Origin: Pseudomonadota bacterium
GTDB taxonomy: Bacteria > Pseudomonadota > Alphaproteobacteria > Dongiales > Dongiaceae
Direction of reading: 5' to 3'
NCBI GenBank assembly: GCA_016183985.1
Contig: JACPDN010000010.1
Span: 372,001-436,000 of the forward strand
DNA: 64,000 nucleotides
Shown: piece by piece, positions 57,647-64,000 of the stretch
How positions within the stretch are numbered: position 1 is the first letter of the stretch
Layout: every line of letters starts with the position of its first letter
The notes under the pieces: generated by a model
What the model was told of the DNA's origin: nothing
Databases searched by the model: none
Seen by the model: the letters and a program-made list of their open reading frames with translations, nothing else
Position numbers and translations under genes: made by a program

Positions 57647-58846
57647 ATGGCGAAAGACTTTGCGACCCATATCGGCGACACACTGGCCGGCATTCGCGCG
57701 GACGGCTTCTGGAAGGCGGAGCGCGTCATTGCCACGGCGCAAGGCGCCGACATCGCGCTTGCCGACGGCAAGACCGTCCTCAATTTCTGCGCCAACAACT
57801 ATCTGGGCCTTGCCGACGACGCGCGGCTGATCGATGCCGCCAAGGTGGCGCTCGATGCCCACGGCTTCGGCATGGCCTCGGTGCGCTTCATCTGCGGAAC
57901 CCAGGATATCCACAAGCAGCTCGAGGCCGATATCGCCACGTTTCTGGGCACCGAGGATGCCATCCTCTATTCCTCCTGCTTCGACGCCAATGGCGGCCTG
58001 TTCGAAACCCTGCTGGGCGAGGAGGACGCCATCATTTCCGATGCGCTCAACCATGCCTCGATCATCGACGGCATCCGGCTCTCCAAGGCCAGGCGCTTCC
58101 GCTATGCCAATAACGACCTCAACGACCTCGAGGCGCAATTGAAGGAGGCCGACGCCGCCGGCGCGCGTTTCAAACTCATCGCGACGGACGGCGTCTTTTC
58201 GATGGACGGCATCATCGCCGATCTTAAGGGCGTCACCGATCTCGCGGCACGCTACAACGCGCAAGTCATGGTCGATGACAGCCATGCCGTGGGCTTTGTC
58301 GGCGACGGTGGGCGCGGCTCTGCCGAATATCGCGGCGTGCAGGGGAAGATCGATCTCTTCACCGGCACATTCGGCAAGGCGCTGGGCGGTGCTTCCGGCG
58401 GCTATATCGCCGGTAAAAAGGGACCGATCGATCTGTTGCGCCAACGCTCTCGCCCCTATCTCTTTTCCAATTCGCTGATGCCGGCGATCGTGGGCGCGAC
58501 CAGTGCCTGCCTCGACCTCGTCGCCTCGGAAGAGGGCCGGGCATTGCGCACGCGCCTCAGCGAGAACGGACGCCGGTTCCGCCAGGCGATGAACGCCTTG
58601 GGCTTCAAGCTGGTGCCCGGCGAGCACCCGATCATCCCAGTGATGCTGGGCGACGCGAAGCTCGCCACCGCCATGGCCGACGCGCTTCTCCAGGAAGGCA
58701 TCTATGTGATCGGCTTCTCTTACCCCGTGGTACCGAAGGGCCAGGCGCGCATCCGCACGCAGATGTCGGCCGCCCATTCACCCGAAGACATCGACCGCGC
58801 TGTTGCCGCCTTTGCCAAGGTTGGCAAGGCCCTGGGCGCGATTTGA
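57647..58846 (+). CDS. kbl: Glycine C-acetyltransferase (2-amino-3-ketobutyrate CoA ligase)
   Basis: PLP enzyme that splits 2-amino-3-ketobutyrate with CoA into glycine and acetyl-CoA. The 399-residue protein shows [20 protein letters not shown], the aspartate in [18 protein letters not shown], and the PLP lysine in [16 protein letters not shown] (about residue 244). It starts [13 protein letters not shown] at the ATG at 57647, after GGAGCGGG; the frame is open much further upstream but those residues do not fit the family. It is followed 13 bases later by tdh, forming the threonine catabolism operon. Confidence 0.97.
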   Translation: MAKDFATHIGDTLAGIRADGFWKAERVIATAQGADIALADGKTVLNFCANNYLGLADDARLIDAAKVALDAHGFGMASVRFICGTQDIHKQLEADIATFLGTEDAILYSSCFDANGGLFETLLGEEDAIISDALNHASIIDGIRLSKARRFRYANNDLNDLEAQLKEADAAGARFKLIATDGVFSMDGIIADLKGVTDLAARYNAQVMVDDSHAVGFVGDGGRGSAEYRGVQGKIDLFTGTFGKALGGASGGYIAGKKGPIDLLRQRSRPYLFSNSLMPAIVGATSACLDLVASEEGRALRTRLSENGRRFRQAMNALGFKLVPGEHPIIPVMLGDAKLATAMADALLQEGIYVIGFSYPVVPKGQARIRTQMSAAHSPEDIDRAVAAFAKVGKALGAI

Positions 58847-58859
58847 AGGAAGACATGCC

Positions 58860-59885
<1,026 letters not shown>

Positions 59886-59904
59886 ACACGCCCATGTCAC
59901 ACAC

Positions 59905-59933
59905 AAAAAAGAACCCGCCTCGAAAGGGCGGGT
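59905..59933 (-). terminator. Intrinsic terminator for the minus-strand gene 60006-60353
   Basis: Arms ACCCGCC (59913-59919) and GGCGGGT (59927-59933) with a 7-base loop; on the minus strand the stem is followed by six T (AAAAAA at 59905-59910 on the plus strand). The stem may also stop kbl-tdh transcripts, but there is no T-run on that side. Confidence 0.75.
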
Positions 59934-59935
59934 CA

Positions 59936-59965
59936 GGGCTAGGTTGAACAGGGCTAGGTTGAATA
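59936..59965. repeat. 15-base tandem duplication
   Basis: GGGCTAGGTTGAACA is followed directly by GGGCTAGGTTGAATA, then a further GGGC. It lies between tdh and the convergent small gene. Its role, if any, is unknown. Confidence 0.8.
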
Positions 59966-60005
59966 GGGCAACGTAGGGAGCGCTCAGGAAGCGAGCCACG
60001 GATCA

Positions 60006-60353
60006 TCAATGCGTGGTCTTGGTCTTTGGTTCCGCGGTTTCTTCCGGTGGGATGGCGACGCCAGCAACCTTGCCGCTTGCCGCCACTGCATGGGGATCAT
60101 CCGGATCGACCTCGACGCCCAAAAGCTTGATGGCGTCGCGCACCGTGCGCATGCGCTCGGCCGTTACCGACGAACCGGGGCCTGTCATGTTTTCTTCCGC
60201 CGCCACCAGCAGCAACCCCAAATCATAGTCCCATTGCTGCAGGAGCTTCAGCTTCTGCGGACGGGTAAGTTCGTCATCGGCGATGAGATCGGCAGGACTG
60301 CCATAGGCCTTGGCGACATCCTGCATGGCTGTCTCAAATTGCTTTTGCTGCAT
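60006..60353 (-). CDS. Conserved hypothetical protein
   Basis: A 115-residue soluble protein starting MQQKQFETAMQDVAKAYGSP. It has helical segments with DELTRPQKLKLLQQWDYDL and LLLVAAEENMTGPG, and a Pro/Thr/Lys-rich C-terminal tail. I do not recognise a named domain. The RPQKLKLLQQWDYDL stretch is conserved-looking and could be a protein contact surface. The ATG at 60353 is preferred; one at 60404 would add 17 residues. A T-rich terminator follows. It lies 66 bases downstream of the 24-residue membrane peptide gene and is probably co-transcribed. Confidence 0.7.
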   Translation of the reverse strand: MQQKQFETAMQDVAKAYGSPADLIADDELTRPQKLKLLQQWDYDLGLLLVAAEENMTGPGSSVTAERMRTVRDAIKLLGVEVDPDDPHAVAASGKVAGVAIPPEETAEPKTKTTH

Positions 60354-60419
60354 GGCATTTCCTCCGCGCATTGCTGCTTCGGTTGAGGAATCAACGGGGC
60401 ACAACAGCGTGGGTTCCCA

Positions 60420-60494
60420 TCAGCGGAACAGGAACCAAATGACGATCAGCAGCGGAATCGGCACACCCAGGAGCCAAAGAAGCGCATAGCGCAT
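60420..60494 (-). CDS. 24-residue membrane peptide
   Basis: A short gene translated as MRYALLWLLGVPIPLLIVIW followed by FLFR and TGA. GGAG lies 7 bases upstream of the ATG. The peptide is one hydrophobic helix with a short basic end. It resembles small single-helix membrane peptides common in alphaproteobacteria, but no function is known for this type. It sits just ahead of the hypothetical gene at 60006-60353. Confidence 0.72.
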   Translation of the reverse strand: MRYALLWLLGVPIPLLIVIWFLFR

Positions 60495-60638
60495 GAGGAA
60501 TCTCCGTCTTTCGAGGAGTCATAGTGTCGCCTTCGCCGCACAGCGTGAGCGCGGTGTCATCGACAGAACGACCATGTCGACAGTTCGGAAAGTAAACTGG
60601 AAAGCCCCACCCCGGTTCCCGAGGCAGGGTATCGTCCA

Positions 60639-62066
60639 TCAGCCGGCCTTGAGGATGCGGGCCGCGAAGAAGCCGTCGAGGCCGCCTTGATCGGCCAGAT
60701 GGCTGGGCAATGAGCGGAAGTCACCGGCGGGGGAGATGAGCTCGAAGAGGCCACCCACTTCTTCGGTGTGCAGCCGGTCGCGCTTCAGATTGCCATGGCG
60801 CGTCAGCAATGCCTCGACACGGTCGGGGCCTTCCTCGGGCTGCAGCGAGCAGGTGCAGAAAATGAGCGTGCCACCTGGCGCCAGCAATGAGACCGCCTTG
60901 TCGAGCAGCCGGTCCTGCGTGGCGGTGAGTTTGCCAAGATCGCGCGGGTCTTTCAGCCAGGCGACATCGGGGTGGCGGCGGATGGTCCCGGTCGCCGAGC
61001 AGGGCGCATCGAGCAATACGGCATCGAAATCGCGCCCGCGATCCCAGAGCGCGGCATCGGCTGCTTCGAGTTCGGCATGGAGGCGCAGACGCTCGAGATT
61101 CTCCTTCACGCGCGCCAGCCGTGGACGGGACCGGTCGAGCGCCGTCACTTGCGCCCCCGCCGCCGCGAGCTGCGCGGTCTTGCCGCCGGGGGCTGCGCAA
61201 AGATCGATGACGCGCTTCCCTGCCACATTGCCGAGAAGCCGTGCGGGGATCTGTGCCGCCAGATCCTGCACCCACCAGGCGCCCTCGGCGTAGCCCGGCA
61301 GGTCTTCGACGCGCTGATGCAGGCGCTCGCCACCTTCAGACGCCACCGGCCGGCGCAATGTCCCGGCAAGCGGCATGACGCGGGCATGAAGCTGTGCCGC
61401 CCAATATTCGGCTTCCGCCGGGCGGCGGCAGCAGAAATCGAGCGGCGGCTCGTAAAGATGGGCAGTGGCGATCTGCGTGGCCTTGGCGACACCGTAAGCC
61501 TTCACCCAGCTTTGCCACAGCCAGTCGGGAAGGCTCACGGCACCAGCCGGGGCCGAGGCCAGAAACGCCTGCGGATCGCGAGCAATGCGCCGCAAGACCG
61601 CATTGATGAGGCCCTTGAAGCCGGTTTCGCCTCGATCGCCGGCCAGTGTCACCATGGTGTCGACGGCGGCGTGGGGGGCCGTCGCCAGGAACATGATCTG
61701 GGCGGCACCCAGGCGCAGAATATTGCGCACGATGAGCGCCCGCGCCGGGAGCGGCTTTTCCAGGCATTGCCCCAGCGCATGGTCGATCTGGCCCATATGC
61801 CGCAGGGTGGTGGCGACCAGGGCGCGCACGAACTGGCGGTCACGGGTGGCGAGCTTTTCGAGCTCGGCATGCTCGGAGAGGGCCTCGTCGAGGGGTTTCC
61901 GGCGCCGGAAGACGGCGTCCATCAGATCGAGCGCGATCGAGCGGGCGGAAAGGATGGGTGAATCGCTGCTGCCGCCCGTCTCGGGCAGGGCATCGCGGGC
62001 GTCCCGCGCCAAGGGGTCACGCGCGTGGGCGTCACGGGGGGGAGACGAAGGTTCTTTGGCCGACAT
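60639..62066 (-). CDS. rsmB: RsmB-type rRNA (cytosine-C5) methyltransferase
   Basis: SAM-dependent RNA m5C methyltransferase; the E. coli enzyme modifies C967 of 16S rRNA. The 475-residue protein has a NusB-like N-terminal domain (about 45-170, LDEALSEHAELEKLATRDRQ), then the SAM domain with the nucleophile and helper cysteines in DAPCSATGTIRRHPDV and IFCTCSLQPEEG, and VIDLCAAPGGKTAQLAAAGA as the SAM-binding motif. Cytosolic. An alternative is another RsmB/Nop2 RNA target, which sequence cannot settle. The ATG at 62066 gives a Ser/Pro-rich start. Confidence 0.9.
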   Translation of the reverse strand: MSAKEPSSPPRDAHARDPLARDARDALPETGGSSDSPILSARSIALDLMDAVFRRRKPLDEALSEHAELEKLATRDRQFVRALVATTLRHMGQIDHALGQCLEKPLPARALIVRNILRLGAAQIMFLATAPHAAVDTMVTLAGDRGETGFKGLINAVLRRIARDPQAFLASAPAGAVSLPDWLWQSWVKAYGVAKATQIATAHLYEPPLDFCCRRPAEAEYWAAQLHARVMPLAGTLRRPVASEGGERLHQRVEDLPGYAEGAWWVQDLAAQIPARLLGNVAGKRVIDLCAAPGGKTAQLAAAGAQVTALDRSRPRLARVKENLERLRLHAELEAADAALWDRGRDFDAVLLDAPCSATGTIRRHPDVAWLKDPRDLGKLTATQDRLLDKAVSLLAPGGTLIFCTCSLQPEEGPDRVEALLTRHGNLKRDRLHTEEVGGLFELISPAGDFRSLPSHLADQGGLDGFFAARILKAG

Positions 62067-62172
62067 GGCCGCCCTGATAGCGGATTGGCGGGCGCTTGTC
62101 TAACCGCCTGGGGGCTGAGAGGGGATGGGTGCGGCAATTTTCAGCCGATTTTGCCCCAGAACGTGCGGTAGA

Positions 62173-63894
62173 TCACGCCTCGATGATGCGTATCTTTGGC
62201 AGCCACAGGGTGACGCGGGTGCCGATCCCGAGCCGCGAGTGGAGATCAAGCTTCCCGCCTTGCGCCTCGGCAAGGGCCCGGGCGATGGGGAGGCCGAGGC
62301 CCGCCCCTTCATGGCCGCGCACAAAAGCATCCTGAACCTGGCCGAAAGCGGAAAAGACCAGCGGGATATCCTCGGTGGCGATGCCGATGCCGGTATCGGA
62401 AACGGCAAGCGCCAGGCCATCTCCCGCTTCGCCATGATTGACACGGGCCGCATCCACCCGGATCTCGCCGCCCGGCAAGGTGAACTTCACCGCATTGTTG
62501 ACGAGGTTGAGCAGGATCTGGGTCAGCGCCCGCGCATCGGCCTGAATCATCGGCAGGTCGATCGGCACGGCATTGACCAGCTTCAGGCTCTTGGCATGGG
62601 CCGCATTGGCGACAAGATTGAGGGCACCCTTGGTAAGATCGCCGAGATCACAGGGAACGTCGCTGAGTTCCATACGCCCGGCCTCGATCTTCGAAAGATC
62701 GAGAATGTCGTTGATGATGTTGAGCAGCAGCCGGCCACTCTGGTGAATGTCGCCGGCATAAGCTTGCATTTTCTCCGGCGCCAGGGGGCCGATGGCATTG
62801 CGGGCGAGGATTTCCGAGAAGCCGAGAATGGCATTCAAAGGCGTGCGCAGTTCATGGCTCATATTGGCAAGGAATTGCGATTTTGCCTGATTGGCCGCCT
62901 CGGCATGTTCCTTGGCGTCGATCAGTTCTTCCTGTGCCAGCCTCGCTTGCGTGATCTCGACACCGATACCACCGATGGCGACGGTGGTGCCGCCTTCATC
63001 GGGGATCGGGAATTTAATGTCGCGGTACCAGCGCTTGCCGCCATCGCGCTCATAGCAGACTTCGCGCATCATCGAGGTGCCGGCCCTGAGCATGTCGGCC
63101 TCAAGGGTCGTGATGGCACCGGCGCCCGATGATTTTTCGATATCGCCGATCCGCTGGCCGAGGATTTCGGCGGCATTCCTGCCATAGAAGCGTTCACTGG
63201 CGCGATTGACCATCAGGTAATGGCCGGAAAGGTCCTTCACCGACATGGTGATCGGCGCATGCTGCATGAAAGCGGAAAGTCGCGCCTCGGTCGAACGCAG
63301 GGCCTGGGTGCGGTTGGCAATCTCGCGCTCCTGGTCGCGCAGCAGCGTCTGAAGCGCGATCTGGCTGCCGCATTGATTGGCAAGGCGCGTGAGCGCATTG
63401 CGCTGCGCCTCGGTCAAATCGCGCGGGCGGCGGTCGATGACCGCAAGCGTTCCAAGGATTGCCCCACTGCAGGATCTGATGAGTGCCGAGGCGTAGAAGC
63501 GGAAGCCCCATTCCGTGACCAGCATATGCTCGGCAAAGCGTGGGTCGAGCGTCAGATCGTCCACTTCGAAGACGCCCTCTTGGCGGATGGCTTCATCGCA
63601 GAAGGAATGGGCGCGGGGGAATTCCTTGAGGTCAGCACCGAAGCAGGATTTGAACCACAGCCTTTCGGCATCGACGAAGGAAACAAGGGCCAGCGGCGTT
63701 TCGCAGATCTGGGCGGCGAGGGCGGTGAGGTCGTCGAAATTCTGCTCGGCCCCGGTGTCGAGGATGCCACTCTGGCGCAAGGCAGCGAGGCGCCGTTCCT
63801 CCCAGGCCGGGACATCCGCCGGATCCCCCGGATAGGGATCGGCCGCCACGCGACCATCGTCATGGTCCGGCAAGTCTTTGGCCCTGGGCTGCAA
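62173..63894 (-). CDS. Soluble GAF-PAS sensor histidine kinase
   Basis: A 573-residue kinase without membrane helices. The order is GAF (about 45-185, with RLWFKSCFGADLKEFPRAHS), PAS (about 200-320, with HYLMVNRASERFYGRNAAEI), then HisKA with FLANMSHELRTPLNAILGFS (phosphoacceptor His347) and a HATPase_c domain with NLVNNAVKF, DTGIGIATED and GAGLGLPIARAL. The start is a TTG at 63894 with GGGAG about 8 bases upstream; no in-frame ATG is available. It is an orphan kinase with no regulator gene nearby. The 106 bases to the window edge hold no gene I can support. Confidence 0.88.
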   Translation of the reverse strand: MQPRAKDLPDHDDGRVAADPYPGDPADVPAWEERRLAALRQSGILDTGAEQNFDDLTALAAQICETPLALVSFVDAERLWFKSCFGADLKEFPRAHSFCDEAIRQEGVFEVDDLTLDPRFAEHMLVTEWGFRFYASALIRSCSGAILGTLAVIDRRPRDLTEAQRNALTRLANQCGSQIALQTLLRDQEREIANRTQALRSTEARLSAFMQHAPITMSVKDLSGHYLMVNRASERFYGRNAAEILGQRIGDIEKSSGAGAITTLEADMLRAGTSMMREVCYERDGGKRWYRDIKFPIPDEGGTTVAIGGIGVEITQARLAQEELIDAKEHAEAANQAKSQFLANMSHELRTPLNAILGFSEILARNAIGPLAPEKMQAYAGDIHQSGRLLLNIINDILDLSKIEAGRMELSDVPCDLGDLTKGALNLVANAAHAKSLKLVNAVPIDLPMIQADARALTQILLNLVNNAVKFTLPGGEIRVDAARVNHGEAGDGLALAVSDTGIGIATEDIPLVFSAFGQVQDAFVRGHEGAGLGLPIARALAEAQGGKLDLHSRLGIGTRVTLWLPKIRIIEA

Positions 63895-64000
63895 GCGTCT
63901 CTCTCCCGTCCCCCGCTCTCTCGTCCCCCGCTCTGGCGCCCACCATCAAAAATAATATGGCCCGCGTTAACGATTTTCGCGGAAAAGAGCGAAACTCTAC

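Overview
The window is chromosomal DNA of a GC-rich Gram-negative alphaproteobacterium, most likely in or near the Rhodospirillales. The grounds are the ffs-dnaX-ybaB-recR order, a CTTG-N17-CCTATAT heat-shock promoter in front of dnaK, an alphaproteobacterial type PAS protein, a membrane-anchored cytochrome c with a long Ala/Glu linker, and a very large GPR/TipN-like polar coiled-coil protein. KdsB (Kdo for LPS) shows an outer membrane. I cannot name a genus. No tRNA, rRNA operon, prophage, insertion sequence or CRISPR array was seen. Gene density is high and most genes are housekeeping.

Layout. 1-5.2 kb: a peptide-type ABC binding protein (cut by the window edge), hisN and cytochrome c on the minus strand, then kdsB and pheA on the plus strand. 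5.2-12 kb: rnk-like gene, TraB/GumN protein, HerA-like ATPase, pentapeptide-repeat protein, a small Cys-rich protein, nudC and an exported DUF6134-like protein. 12-16.7 kb: SRP RNA, dnaX, ybaB, recR, then two coupled MotB-like membrane genes with no MotA. 16.9-23.2 kb: DUF4139 protein, an exported unknown, nth, DUF2244 protein, DMT transporter, tautomerase, and dapB with an unusual basic tail. 23.4-30.8 kb: histidine kinase, divergent LysR/quinone oxidoreductase pair, rcnR-rcnA type metal efflux operon with a visible operator, and a membrane/ATP-grasp fusion protein. 30.8-34.2 kb: dnaJ and dnaK. 34.3-50.6 kb: mixed metabolic and envelope genes (ELM1-like protein, TPR protein, epimerase, alpha/beta hydrolase, GT4 glycosyltransferase, GST, oxidoreductase, PPK2, class III adenylate cyclase, GSDH-type protein, sterol desaturase family protein, methylmalonyl-CoA mutase, EF-hand-like protein). 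50.9-56.8 kb: one 1990-residue membrane-anchored coiled-coil protein. 57-64 kb: PAS protein, kbl-tdh threonine catabolism operon, two small genes including a 24-residue membrane peptide, rsmB-type methyltransferase and a GAF-PAS histidine kinase.

How the genes work together. ffs-dnaX-ybaB-recR groups protein targeting and DNA replication/repair. dnaK-dnaJ is a heat-shock unit with an intercistronic hairpin. rcnR-rcnA is a self-contained metal export circuit, and its repressor carries an InrS-like His/Cys/His/Cys ligand set. kbl-tdh converts threonine to glycine and acetyl-CoA. Two families of dispersed palindromes lie between genes.

The least explained items are the two MotB-like genes after recR, the giant polar-type protein with three exact-length 116-residue repeats, the basic tail on DapB, and the membrane/ATP-grasp fusion. 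Family assignments are from recognition of motifs in the translated sequence; no database search was run.
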